Part shown: piece by piece, positions 1 through 8,432 of the stretch
Layout of the letters: each line of letters opens with the position of its first letter
Numbering within the stretch: position 1 is the first letter of the stretch
Assembly: GCA_030431255.1 (NCBI GenBank)
Contig: JAUIJL010000010.1
Span: 124,001 to 188,000, forward strand
Reading direction: 5' to 3'
Length of the DNA stretch: 64,000 bases
Source of the DNA: Thermoanaerobaculia bacterium
GTDB lineage: Bacteria > Acidobacteriota > Thermoanaerobaculia > Multivoradales > J023
Made by a program: the position numbers and the translations under genes
The notes under the pieces: model-generated
Told to the model about the DNA's origin: nothing
Seen by the model: the letters and a program-made list of their open reading frames with translations, nothing else
The model's database searches: none

Positions 1-698
1 CCACAGCCGAGCATGACGGCGGCCGCTCGGACCCAAGGGCGTCGGCGATCCGTGGAAGCGGGTCGACACAACCACAGCACCACCACCGGCACGAAGATCA
101 ACGCATTCGCCTTTGCCAGAGCTCCAAGCCCACCGACCGATCCCGCCAAGAAGCTCCACTTCAGCGGGGATGGATTCCCCTCGCCGGTCGCCCCATCCGC
201 TTTGAAGGTCGCGCAGGCTAGGCCCACCAGCAGAAAGGCCGATAAGGTCTCCGCCCACAGAAGGTGGGAGAAACCGATGAAGGTGGGATAGAAGGCGTGC
301 AAGGCGGCGGCGCACCGGGCAACGTTTCGCCCCCCGATCAGCGCGCCGAGCCAAAAGACCAGGAGGGTGGTGGCAGTGGAGACGACGACCGTGACCAGCC
401 GAGCGGCCGGCAGAAAGTCCTCACCGAAAGCGACCATGGGAGCCAACAACAAGGAATGGAGGGGCGGCCAATGCCCTTGCCCGTAGGCGGCTTGCCAGGA
501 GCCTGCGTCCCAAACCCCGGATTCGACGAGCCGGACCGCCAGCTCGGCCCAACCCCGGGCCCGGCTCAGATAGCCGAGCTCGTCGTAGAGCGCGGGAAGC
601 CGTCCCCAAATCGCCACCGCCCAGGCGCCGAGGCGCAGCAAGAACGAAACAAGACCGATGACCAGCAGATCGCGGGGGATCCGGGGGTCGGCAGCCAC
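1..698 (-). CDS. GT39/ArnT-like membrane glycosyltransferase, partial (3' end outside window)
   Basis: An open minus-strand frame runs from a GTG at 698 off the left edge of the window; no in-frame ATG, GTG or TTG lies between the previous in-frame stop (near 774) and this GTG. The visible 232 residues start with a hydrophobic helix (DLLVIGLVSFLLRLGAW), then an acidic periplasmic motif ALYDELGYLSRARG, a GHWPPLHSLLLAP stretch and further membrane helices. The acidic residue after the first helix followed by a P-P loop is the layout of dolichyl-phosphate-mannose / lipid-A ArnT-type transferases, which move a sugar from a polyprenyl phosphate on the outer face of the membrane. Only 4 nt separate it from the sulfotransferase-GT2 gene upstream, so the two are probably one transcript for a surface glycan. 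The sugar and acceptor cannot be told. Confidence 0.7.
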   Translation of the reverse strand, partial: MAADPRIPRDLLVIGLVSFLLRLGAWAVAIWGRLPALYDELGYLSRARGWAELAVRLVESGVWDAGSWQAAYGQGHWPPLHSLLLAPMVAFGEDFLPAARLVTVVVSTATTLLVFWLGALIGGRNVARCAAALHAFYPTFIGFSHLLWAETLSAFLLVGLACATFKADGATGEGNPSPLKWSFLAGSVGGLGALAKANALIFVPVVVLWLCRPASTDRRRPWVRAAAVMLGC

Positions 699-702
699 AA
701 AT

Positions 703-2616
703 TCAAGATCCCGAGGGTTGCCGACGGCCGAACCAAGCGGCGAGGTTTGAGCGCGCTTGGGCGAGGGTGCGGCTCAAGCCGAGCGCGAGCCGAACCGCCG
801 AGCTGCTCCGGATCGTCGCCAATTCCCACTCCCGCAGATCGAGATTGTTCTGAGTTTCCTGCCAGTAGACTTCCAGCTCATCACGGGCCTTGGCCAGGTC
901 TTTGTAGGATTCCTCAAGCTCTGCAAAGAGGGCTGACGCCTTCCGTCTTGCTTCTTCTGAGCTCTCGCGATCTTCTTCAAGCTCGGTGTAGGCCTTTTCG
1001 AGCGCGGCCATCCGCTGCTGCTGTCGTCGCAGCTCTTCCTCGAGCAGCGCCGGCCATCGGGCGACCATGTGTCCCGTCGTTCGGCTCAGCTGCTCTCGGT
1101 AGCATTCGCCGTGCTTCGAGAGAATCTTCAACATCAGATCGTCTTGCGCCGGATCCGAGGCCAACTTGGAGAGCATGGAGCTGGGACGCACCCGGTAGTC
1201 GAAGGTCAGGCGGTCGGTTCGGGCGATTTCCCAACCGCTGCGCACAAAGCGGATCCACAGATCCCAATCCTCCCAAGCCGACAACCCCACATCGTAGCCT
1301 CCCTGGTCGATGACCGCGGATTTGCGAATCAACGAGCACGCATCGATGAAATTCGACTGCAGGAGAAGGTCGAAATCCAGCTCGGGGGTCACCCGTCGGC
1401 CGTTGCGCATGCCGAATTCTCGACAATCGCCGTAGACCGCCACGAGGCTCTCGTTCTGATCCAAGAGCCCGACACCGTCTTGAAGCAGGCCGGGGCGTAG
1501 ACGATTGTCGGCATCGAGGGGCAAGACGTAACGGCCCCGAGCCAATCGGACCCCCTCATTCCGGGCCCGCGACAAACCGCCTTGCTCGAGGTCCACTACG
1601 TTCAGACCCGCTGTCCTCACGTGCTCCAAGACCTCTAAGGTCCCGGCATCGGTGGAGCCGTCGTTGAGAATCCATTGCTCGACCCGCAGATCGTCCGGCA
1701 CCGCTCTCAGGCTGCGCTCCACGCTGGCGATCGCCTCTACGAGGAAGAGACCATCGTTGTGGCAAGGCGTGACGACCGAAACATCCACAGGTCCGTCGAG
1801 CGTGATTCTGCGGATCGGTGGATCCGGCACCTCCCAACGACCCGCCGAGGATACGTCCGCTGCTTCATCCAAGCACCGCAGGGTATCGATCGCCTCGGGC
1901 CAAAGCCGCTCGACCCAATAGATCAACGGATCGTCGCCGGCGAGGGATTGGAATCGCTGGGAGTCGACGAGCTCCTCGAGGTCGGCGTCGGCAAGCTCGA
2001 CACCGAGCTTGTCCCGTAGCAGGCCGACGAACCGCTCGGGCGCGGCGATCACCTCTTGGGTGCTCGCCAACAAGACGCGGTCGGGATGCCGGCGCTTGAA
2101 ATCCAATAAGCGCAGATTGTAGAAGGTCCAAATCCTGAACGCGTAATCCGGATGCTCTAGAAACACTCCGGCTCCGAGGCGTTGCATCGAGTCCGCTACG
2201 TCCCACGGAAAACGATAAAGGAAAACGAATCGTGCGTCGTCCAACGTGGCATCCCAAAAATCCAGCAGCAGGGAAGCCCGTGGATCTTTGAAGCCCCAAA
2301 TTGGATGCTCTGCTTGCTCCGCCACCAAGGACCTGGCCTCACGGGCCGCCTCCTCGGGAATCTCGGAGCTCAAATGCTCGGATGGTGTCCAACCCCAATC
2401 GGGATGCCCGCCTTCGTCGGCACGGGTCATCTGCGCCAGCATCTTCTGATGCAGACGCACGACCTCTTTGGCTTCGAAATAACCATGGGGATTGTTGGCG
2501 TCGGCTTCGATCAGCTCGTCGCCAAGATTCACGCCGAGGGCCTGGAGAAAAGAAGCGATCAGAGACGTTCCGGAGCGATGCATGCCGGTAACGACGACCG
2601 GAATAGAGGCAGTCAT
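703..2616 (-). CDS. Sulfotransferase-family / GT2 glycosyltransferase fusion protein
   Basis: 637 residues with two enzyme-like halves. Residues about 5-220 resemble the sulfotransferase family (PF13469 type): a 5'-phosphosulfate-binding P-loop, TGMHRSGTSL, sits at 10-19, followed by GFKDPR (108-113) and LYRFPWDVADSM. Residues about 277-500 are a family 2 glycosyltransferase: VSVVTPCHNDG (279-289), LNDGST (317-322), GLSRARNEG and the metal-binding DAD at 368-370. The C-terminal 100 residues form a predicted coiled coil rich in E, R and A, ending in a short basic tail. The protein probably glycosylates and sulfates, or modifies, a cell-surface polysaccharide at the cytoplasmic face. It lies directly upstream of the GT39-like gene. 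ATG start with no strong Shine-Dalgarno sequence. Whether both active sites work is unknown. Confidence 0.85.
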   Translation of the reverse strand: MTASIPVVVTGMHRSGTSLIASFLQALGVNLGDELIEADANNPHGYFEAKEVVRLHQKMLAQMTRADEGGHPDWGWTPSEHLSSEIPEEAAREARSLVAEQAEHPIWGFKDPRASLLLDFWDATLDDARFVFLYRFPWDVADSMQRLGAGVFLEHPDYAFRIWTFYNLRLLDFKRRHPDRVLLASTQEVIAAPERFVGLLRDKLGVELADADLEELVDSQRFQSLAGDDPLIYWVERLWPEAIDTLRCLDEAADVSSAGRWEVPDPPIRRITLDGPVDVSVVTPCHNDGLFLVEAIASVERSLRAVPDDLRVEQWILNDGSTDAGTLEVLEHVRTAGLNVVDLEQGGLSRARNEGVRLARGRYVLPLDADNRLRPGLLQDGVGLLDQNESLVAVYGDCREFGMRNGRRVTPELDFDLLLQSNFIDACSLIRKSAVIDQGGYDVGLSAWEDWDLWIRFVRSGWEIARTDRLTFDYRVRPSSMLSKLASDPAQDDLMLKILSKHGECYREQLSRTTGHMVARWPALLEEELRRQQQRMAALEKAYTELEEDRESSEEARRKASALFAELEESYKDLAKARDELEVYWQETQNNLDLREWELATIRSSSAVRLALGLSRTLAQARSNLAAWFGRRQPSGS

Positions 2617-2745
2617 GCCGCGGATGCTACCACGTAGGCCGGCCCCGTGGTCGGGACGATTTCGCTGGTGAAGTAGTCATGAAAGACGCCTCCGAACGAG
2701 CTTCGAAGACCTCGGCTCTTCACAGCATCGAAACGACCGCGCGGC

Positions 2746-2774
2746 TTGACCTCATAGCGGGCCGATGCTAAGTT
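2746..2774 (+). promoter_or_regulatory. Candidate sigma-70 promoter for the secreted protein at 2891
   Basis: TTGACC (2746-2751), a 17-bp spacer and TAAGTT (2769-2774) match the -35/-10 layout. A start near 2781 would leave a leader of about 110 nt that includes an AT-rich stretch (TTAATTTTTCTTTTTT, 2782-2797). Match by eye only; acidobacterial promoter consensus may differ. Confidence 0.4.
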
Positions 2775-2890
2775 TCAGCAGTTAATTTTTCTTTTTTCGG
2801 ATCTGTTTTCATCATGGGATCCCGAGCCGGAATTCCGACCCGAACCAGCCGGCCTCTCCCCCCATCTGCCCGCTTCGAAAAGGTGAAGTC

Positions 2891-3856
2891 ATGAGCAAGG
2901 TCGTCCATTTCGTCTCCGCATGCACCCTTGCCTCAGCCTTCGGCCTGGCTTGGATCGCCGGAACCGCCGGAGCACAACAGGCCGACCGAGGCCCGGGATC
3001 CTCTCCCGACAGCAACGCGATCTCCAACCCGACTCCGGACCGAGGCGGCTCTGAAGGTGAAAGTGATCGCCCCGGCGCTGAACGCGATACCGATTCCAAC
3101 GAAACCCCCTCCGCGAGCACCAGGCCTGATCTCGATCGCGAGACTCTGCGCCAGATGAGCCGAGCGGAGCGGCGGGCGGCGATGCAGGCCTATAAACAAA
3201 GCCGTGCCGACGAAGCCGCCAAGGCCGGTATCTCGGTCACCAGCGATCGCAATCTGGTGCGTCTGGATCCGCCCCGCAAGTCCTTCGAAGGCCCGTCCAG
3301 AGCACCCGGCACCAACATCACTTACGATTCCGGCACGGTCTTCGGCACCACCGGAATCGGTAGCCAAATGCTCGGCAATCGCTTCGACATGGCTTTGAAT
3401 CCTCCGGGCACCGCCTGTTGCTTCCCCGTCGAATCCAGCGGCTCCATCACCATGATCACCTTCGACATGGTGAATACCTCCGGCTCCATGGCCATCTTCA
3501 GCATCTACTCCAACATCATGGGCACCTCGGCCGTTCAGGTCACCTCGATCTCGCGCACCGTGATGACCGGCCTCAACACCTTGAGCGTGATGTCACCGAC
3601 CACGGCCAACGCCTACATGAACGGCTCTTTCCTGGCAGGCATTTGGCAATTTGATGCCAGCTCGACGGGTCTGGCGGTGGACACCGGCTCAGTAGGCGGT
3701 CAAGGATTCCACGCCATCAGCCTGAACGACGGCAAGACGGGCACCATGCTCGCCACTGTCACCACCGGCGGCGGCATGGGCTTGAATGCGATCTTCCGGG
3801 TCAGCGGCAACGTCGCCACGCCCGTGGAGCTGATGAGCTTCTCGATCGAAGACTAG
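2891..3856 (+). CDS. Secreted protein of unknown function with acidic low-complexity N-terminus
   Basis: 321 residues. An AAGGTGA ribosome site precedes the ATG. A signal peptide (residues 1-28, ending TAGAQQ) is followed by a low-complexity D/P/S/R/E segment (about 30-80), a short charged helix (RQMSRAERRAAMQAYKQSR) and a T/S/G/M-rich beta region (about 140-310) with a CC pair at ACCFP. The last residues, TPVELMSFSIED, resemble PVEL-type tails found at the ends of many secreted proteins in related genomes and at the start of Bacteroidota type IX C-terminal domains; the resemblance is suggestive only. I do not recognise the family. The final codons and stop are the first unit of a three-copy 16-bp tandem repeat. 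Probably exported and surface-associated. Confidence 0.75.
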   Translation: MSKVVHFVSACTLASAFGLAWIAGTAGAQQADRGPGSSPDSNAISNPTPDRGGSEGESDRPGAERDTDSNETPSASTRPDLDRETLRQMSRAERRAAMQAYKQSRADEAAKAGISVTSDRNLVRLDPPRKSFEGPSRAPGTNITYDSGTVFGTTGIGSQMLGNRFDMALNPPGTACCFPVESSGSITMITFDMVNTSGSMAIFSIYSNIMGTSAVQVTSISRTVMTGLNTLSVMSPTTANAYMNGSFLAGIWQFDASSTGLAVDTGSVGGQGFHAISLNDGKTGTMLATVTTGGGMGLNAIFRVSGNVATPVELMSFSIED

Positions 3857-3890
3857 TCCGATCGAAGACTAGTCCGATCGAAGACTAGTC
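3843..3890. repeat. 16-bp tandem repeat, three perfect copies, spanning a stop codon
   Basis: The unit CGATCGAAGACTAGTC occurs at 3843-3858, 3859-3874 and 3875-3890 without a mismatch. Copy 1 supplies the last codons and the TAG stop of the secreted protein. Copy 3 ends inside the stop codon (3889-3891) of the convergent foldase gene. Each unit contains the palindromes CGATCG and ACTAGT. It fills the whole spacer between the two genes. Confidence 0.95.
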
Positions 3891-5655
3891 AGTTGGGCTG
3901 AGGAGAAGCCGAGAATCGGATCTCCAGCTTCTCCAACCACTCGGCCACGATCTGAGCCTCCAGCATCTCGACCCGACGTCGGCCGATTTCGTTCTCGATG
4001 CGTCCCTTGGCCTCGTCGAAGGTCATGGGACGCGGATCTTGAGCTTCGTCGAGGCGAATCAACCACAAGCGCCCTTCACTCAGCACCCACTTGCTGAGCC
4101 GGCCCGGCTCTAGACGTCGCATCTCTCTCAGGAAATCGATCCCGAATCGCTTGGGAATTTGCCAGCGGCCCACCCAACCCACCTGCCCGCCGTTGGCGGC
4201 AGAGGGATCCACGGAATGGCGTCGAGCGGCCTCTTCCAGGCTCATCTCGCCGCCCGAGATTCGCTGCCTGATCTCGGCCCCCTGCCGGTAAACCCGTCTC
4301 AGATGCCGCTCTTCGGCGGATAGGGCGAGCACCGTCAAACGAAAGCGGGCGGGACGTACGAGCTTTTCACCTTCGGCTTCGAAGAAGGCCCGCAACTCTG
4401 GCTCCGAGATCGGTTGTAGACGGGCTTGGATTTCGCCGGCCAAGGCCTTGGCGCTCAGCACCTGCTGTTGCTTCCAAAACCACCGTCTGTCTACTTCCGG
4501 CGGCTCGTGCAGCCCCCTGGACAAGGCTTCCCGGATCGTCATCTTTCTCAACAAGAAAGCCTCGATCGCAGCGGTCAGCTTCGCCTTCGGAACGTCGGCC
4601 CATTTCAGCTGCGCCCGTTCGGTGTCGACCGCCCCCTGCCCGGCCCAGATGACCGCGGTTTCCTCGACCGTCAGCGCACCACCGTCGAATTCCACCCAAA
4701 TCCTCGGGTCATCCGATCCGTGGGGATCGGGGGCGGGCTGCGCCAAGACCTCCCAGCGGTAGGTAGCCCGAGCCCGTTCGGTCAGAGCTTGCTGTAGCTC
4801 GTGCCAGGCACGTCGATAGCTGGTTTGGATGATTTGGTCCCGCGCGATCTCCTTGAGCTCGTCGTCGGATCGGGTGACCGCATCGAGCTTTTGCTCACAG
4901 TAGAGCAGGGTGAGGCCGTCCTCCGCCTCCAACACCTCGCTCAGCTCGCCGGCTTCCAAAGCCATAGCCACCGCATCGATCTCGGGGCGAAACGTGCCCG
5001 CCCGCACGTTGCCGAGCAAGCCACCCTGCAGCCGGGTCTGGGAGTCCGACTCCTCTTCCGCCAGCCGTGCGAAGCTCTCTCCCTCCAAAACCCGCCGACG
5101 GAGCGCCGCCATCTCTTGGCGCAGCGCGTCTTTGGTCTCCGAATCCACACCGGGAGGAAAGCGCTTGAATAGGTTTCGCAGGCGTGACCTTTGGGGCCGG
5201 GTGAACGAATCACGGATTTCCAACCAGCGCCTCTCGACGTCGTCTTCCGTGACCGTCACGGCCGCCGAGACGGCTTGCTTCAGCAACGCCGAGAGCTGCC
5301 GATATCGCTGCCTTTCCAGCTCGTGACGCACCTCGATCCGCGAGTCCAGCCCAAGGCGTCGGGCTTCGTCGGCCAAGGCCAGGGTCAGGAGCATGTCTTG
5401 GACATGACGCTCGGGGCCCGCGTCAGCCGTGGCTGCGGGAGAGAAATTCACCCAATCCTCCACCAAAGCCGAAGACACGGTGCCGCGATAGCTCGCTATG
5501 GGGCCGGAGGTCGCTACGGGAGCCGTAGGAAGGGTAGGCGCGGACGTGGACGCGGGCTGATCCGCCATGGAAACCGCCGGGGCCAAGCCCGAAATCAGGA
5601 GCATCCAGATCAGGCCGACCGGCACCTCGACCGTGGCTCGCGAGTGGATTCCCAT
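3889..5655 (-). CDS. Periplasmic peptidyl-prolyl isomerase / foldase with two parvulin-like domains (SurA/PpiD-like)
   Basis: 588 residues. The N-terminus has a hydrophobic export segment (VGLIWMLLISGLAPAVSMA, about 13-31) and an A/P/T-rich linker, then an N-terminal helical chaperone domain. Two parvulin (PpiC) modules follow. The first is near 160-265, with RNLFKRFPPG, SFARLAEEESDSQTRLQGGLLGNV and the family GG/LG pattern. The second is near 435-535, with FRLTVLALSAEER, SLEEAARRHSVDPSAANGGQVGWV and the closing phenylalanine segment. The protein is expected to catalyse proline isomerisation and chaperone outer-membrane or secreted proteins in the periplasm. SurA also has two parvulin repeats, but this gene is longer and stands alone here, so I give no symbol. 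It is convergent with the secreted protein gene and divergent from the KefF-like gene. Confidence 0.8.
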   Translation of the reverse strand: MGIHSRATVEVPVGLIWMLLISGLAPAVSMADQPASTSAPTLPTAPVATSGPIASYRGTVSSALVEDWVNFSPAATADAGPERHVQDMLLTLALADEARRLGLDSRIEVRHELERQRYRQLSALLKQAVSAAVTVTEDDVERRWLEIRDSFTRPQRSRLRNLFKRFPPGVDSETKDALRQEMAALRRRVLEGESFARLAEEESDSQTRLQGGLLGNVRAGTFRPEIDAVAMALEAGELSEVLEAEDGLTLLYCEQKLDAVTRSDDELKEIARDQIIQTSYRRAWHELQQALTERARATYRWEVLAQPAPDPHGSDDPRIWVEFDGGALTVEETAVIWAGQGAVDTERAQLKWADVPKAKLTAAIEAFLLRKMTIREALSRGLHEPPEVDRRWFWKQQQVLSAKALAGEIQARLQPISEPELRAFFEAEGEKLVRPARFRLTVLALSAEERHLRRVYRQGAEIRQRISGGEMSLEEAARRHSVDPSAANGGQVGWVGRWQIPKRFGIDFLREMRRLEPGRLSKWVLSEGRLWLIRLDEAQDPRPMTFDEAKGRIENEIGRRRVEMLEAQIVAEWLEKLEIRFSASPQPN

Positions 5656-5774
5656 CTGGCTCCGTGGATTCTTTGCGTGGGGTTGGTGAGTCGTCGTGGG
5701 TGAGTCGTCTCAGCTGGAAGGTAGCGGCGGGCAGCAGTATATCCCGCACCAGAATCCCACGTTAGAATGCCGTC

Positions 5775-6398
5775 ATGATCAACGACCGCCGGCGAAATCG
5801 CGTCCTGATCCTCTTCGCTCACCCCGCATTCGAAAAGTCCCGCGTCAATCGACGGCTTGTGGATGCCATCAAGGATCTCGAAGGCATCACATTCCATGAT
5901 CTCTACGAGGCCTACCCCGAGCTGCACATCCGGGTCGAGCGGGAGCAAGCTCTGCTCGAGCAACACGACGTGGTGGTGCTGCAACATCCGTTTTTTTGGT
6001 ACTCCACACCGGCCATGCTCAAGGAATGGGAAGATCTCGTCCTACAACACGGCTGGGCCTTCGGCAAAGACGGCACCGCTCTGCAGGGTAAGAAAATCCT
6101 CAATGCCATCACCGCCGGCGGTCGGGAAAGCGCCTACCAGCCAAAGGGGTACAACCACTTCACCATCCGCCAGCTACTGGCTCCCATCGAGCAGAGCTTC
6201 AGATTGTGCGGCATGGAGTACCTGCCGCCGTTCGTGGCCCACGGCACCCACGGCATGGGCCACGAGGTCATGGACCGACACGCCGACGAATACCGGCGTT
6301 TCATCATCGCCCTGCGCGACGACACCCTAAATTGGAGCGCTTTGGCGGGATTGGAACGAGTCAACGCCGATCTCGATGCGCTTATCCGAGACGTCTGA
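5775..6398 (+). CDS. KefF-like NAD(P)H:quinone oxidoreductase, antiporter ancillary subunit
   Basis: 207 residues of the flavodoxin-fold NQO1/KefF family. The FMN-binding N-terminal loop is seen in VLILFAHPAFEKSRVNRRL (10-28), followed by VVLQHPFFWYSTPAMLKEW and the GRESAY and GYN elements near 115-125. KefF proteins bind the regulatory domain of the KefC antiporter and reduce quinones with NAD(P)H. The next gene is a KefC-like antiporter 72 nt downstream on the same strand, which supports the pairing. Length is slightly above E. coli KefF. Position and sequence strongly suggest an accessory subunit rather than a free quinone reductase. There is no gene between it and the divergent foldase. 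Confidence 0.85.
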   Translation: MINDRRRNRVLILFAHPAFEKSRVNRRLVDAIKDLEGITFHDLYEAYPELHIRVEREQALLEQHDVVVLQHPFFWYSTPAMLKEWEDLVLQHGWAFGKDGTALQGKKILNAITAGGRESAYQPKGYNHFTIRQLLAPIEQSFRLCGMEYLPPFVAHGTHGMGHEVMDRHADEYRRFIIALRDDTLNWSALAGLERVNADLDALIRDV

Positions 6399-6470
6399 TC
6401 AAACGGGGCTGACCAAAAGCGGCTGACGGTTTCCTGAACCACTCCCACCCTTACCCTCTGGAGCCTTGAG

Positions 6471-8432
6471 ATGCACGGCGAAGGATTCTTTTACCAGGCA
6501 TTTGTCTATTTGGCCGCGGCTGTGGTCTCGGTGCCGATCGCAAAACGTCTCGGGCTCGGCTCCGTTCTGGGTTATCTGATCGCCGGCGTTGCCATCGGCC
6601 CCTTCGCCCTCGGCTTGGTCGGCGAAGAAGGCCAAGATGTCATGCATTTCGCCGAATTCGGCGTGGTGATGATGCTCTTCGTGGTGGGTTTGGAGCTCGA
6701 GCCGGGACGCCTTTGGCGTCTCAGGGGGCCGATTCTCGGCTTGGGCGGCTTGCAAGTGGCTCTCTCGGCCGGGCTGTTGGCGGCGGCGGCCCTGGCTTTC
6801 GGCCAACCCTGGCGCGCGTCCCTGGCGATCGGCTTGGTGCTGGCCTTGTCCTCGACAGCGATCGTTTTACAAACCCTTGCGGAAAAGGGTTTGATGAAGA
6901 GCGATGCCGGTCAGAGCTCTTTCTCGGTGCTGCTCTTCCAAGACATCGCCGTCATCCCCCTCTTGGCGGTGCTCCCGCTTTTGGCCTCCGGAGGGGGCTC
7001 CGCGGGGGCGGTGACCGGGCACGGAGCGGGACACGCGGCAGGACAAGCTGCCGGGCACGGCGCCGGCCATGGAACGACCTGGGTTGAGGGGTTGCCCGCC
7101 TGGGGCCAAACCCTGATGGTGATCGGCGCGGTGGCGGCCATCGTCATTGCCGGTCAATTCCTGGTGCGGCCCGCGTTCCGCTTCATCGCCGGCACCCGCC
7201 TGCGGGAGATCTTCACCGCCGCCGCCCTGCTGCTCGTGATCGGCATCGCCCTATTGATGACCAAGGTCGGCCTGAGCCCCGCCCTGGGCACCTTCCTAGC
7301 CGGGGTGGTGCTGGCCAACAGCGAATATCGCCACGAGCTTGAAAGCGATATTGAGCCTTTCAAAGGTCTGCTGCTGGGTCTATTCTTCATCGCCGTGGGC
7401 GCGTCCCTGGACTTCGCCTTGATCGCCGGCGCTCCGGGGCTGATCGCCGCCCTGGTGGTGCTGCTGGTGGTGATTAAGTTGGCCGTGCTGCTGGGTTTGG
7501 GCAAGGCCTTCGGCATGGGCCTCGATCAAAACCTGCTCTTCGCCTTCGCCCTCGCCCAAGGAGGCGAGTTTGCTTTCGTGCTTTTCTCGTTCGCGCTTCA
7601 GAACCATGTCTTGGACACCGCGGTCACCAGCCCGTTGGTGGCGGTGGTGGCGGTCTCCATGGCCTTCACACCACTGTTGATGATCTTCGCCGAAAAGGTG
7701 CTGCTCCCGCGGGTCGGCACGCGCACGGAAAGCCGGCGTCCGGCAGACGTGGTCGACGAGGACAATCCGGTCATCATCGCCGGCTTCGGTCGATTCGGCA
7801 GCATCGTCGGTCGGCTGCTGAGCGCCAACGGTGTCGACACCACGGTGCTCGAGATCAATAGTGATCGGGTCGATATCCTGCGCAAGCTTGGGCTCAAAGT
7901 CTTCTATGGTGACGCTTCCCGCTACGATCTACTGCACAGCGCCGGCGCCGAGCGGGCCAAGATTCTCATCCTTACCGTCGGCAGCCTGGAGAAAACCCTC
8001 GAAATGATCGAGACTTGTCGCAAGCACTTCCCCCATTTGAAGGTCCTCGTGCGCGCCGACCATCGCTTCGACGCCTACGAGCTGATCGAGGCCGACGTCG
8101 AGCATATTTATCGCGAGACCTTGGACACCTCCCTACAAATGGGAATCGACGCCCTGCGCATGCTGGGATTCCGGGGTTATCAGGCCCGACGGGCGGCCAA
8201 TAAATTCCGCTGCCTCGACGAGGACGGGGTGCGCGAGCTGGCGACCATGCGTCACGATCGGCAGCGCTACATCAACCGCGCACGTCGTCGAATCCAGGAT
8301 CTCGAAAGCCTGCTGCAGCGCGACCTCAAAAGCGTTGAGGAAGAGCGGGACGCGGGTTGGGACGTGGAATCCGTGAGGCGAGAATTCGGTGATCCGAATT
8401 TCGCAGCTTCCGAGGCCGAAACACGCCGATGA
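6471..8432 (+). CDS. KefB/KefC-like CPA2 monovalent cation:proton antiporter with RCK (TrkA-N) domain
   Basis: 653 residues. About twelve membrane helices (residues 8-405) carry the CPA2 signatures: LGYLIAGVAIGP (33-44), FVVGLELEP, LSSTAIVLQTL (126-136) and QDIAVIPLL (157-165). A Rossmann RCK domain starts near 430 (IIAGFGRFGSIVGRLL), followed by VDILRKLGLKVFYGDASR. The C-terminal tail is a charged coil. The family exports K+ in exchange for H+ and is gated by nucleotide and thiol conjugates in the Kef branch. Odd point: the extramembrane loop at about 173-203 is an unusual Gly/Ala/His run with six histidines, suggesting metal or pH sensing. An ATG follows GGAG by 8 nt. The gene overlaps the next one by 4 nt (ATGA), so translation is probably coupled. 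Confidence 0.88.
   Translation: MHGEGFFYQAFVYLAAAVVSVPIAKRLGLGSVLGYLIAGVAIGPFALGLVGEEGQDVMHFAEFGVVMMLFVVGLELEPGRLWRLRGPILGLGGLQVALSAGLLAAAALAFGQPWRASLAIGLVLALSSTAIVLQTLAEKGLMKSDAGQSSFSVLLFQDIAVIPLLAVLPLLASGGGSAGAVTGHGAGHAAGQAAGHGAGHGTTWVEGLPAWGQTLMVIGAVAAIVIAGQFLVRPAFRFIAGTRLREIFTAAALLLVIGIALLMTKVGLSPALGTFLAGVVLANSEYRHELESDIEPFKGLLLGLFFIAVGASLDFALIAGAPGLIAALVVLLVVIKLAVLLGLGKAFGMGLDQNLLFAFALAQGGEFAFVLFSFALQNHVLDTAVTSPLVAVVAVSMAFTPLLMIFAEKVLLPRVGTRTESRRPADVVDEDNPVIIAGFGRFGSIVGRLLSANGVDTTVLEINSDRVDILRKLGLKVFYGDASRYDLLHSAGAERAKILILTVGSLEKTLEMIETCRKHFPHLKVLVRADHRFDAYELIEADVEHIYRETLDTSLQMGIDALRMLGFRGYQARRAANKFRCLDEDGVRELATMRHDRQRYINRARRRIQDLESLLQRDLKSVEEERDAGWDVESVRREFGDPNFAASEAETRR

Noticed and set aside
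264-1313. A 349-codon plus-strand open frame at the left edge
   Set aside because: Opposite to the sulfotransferase-GT2 fusion and the GT39-like gene, both of which have family motifs; the frame is low-complexity.
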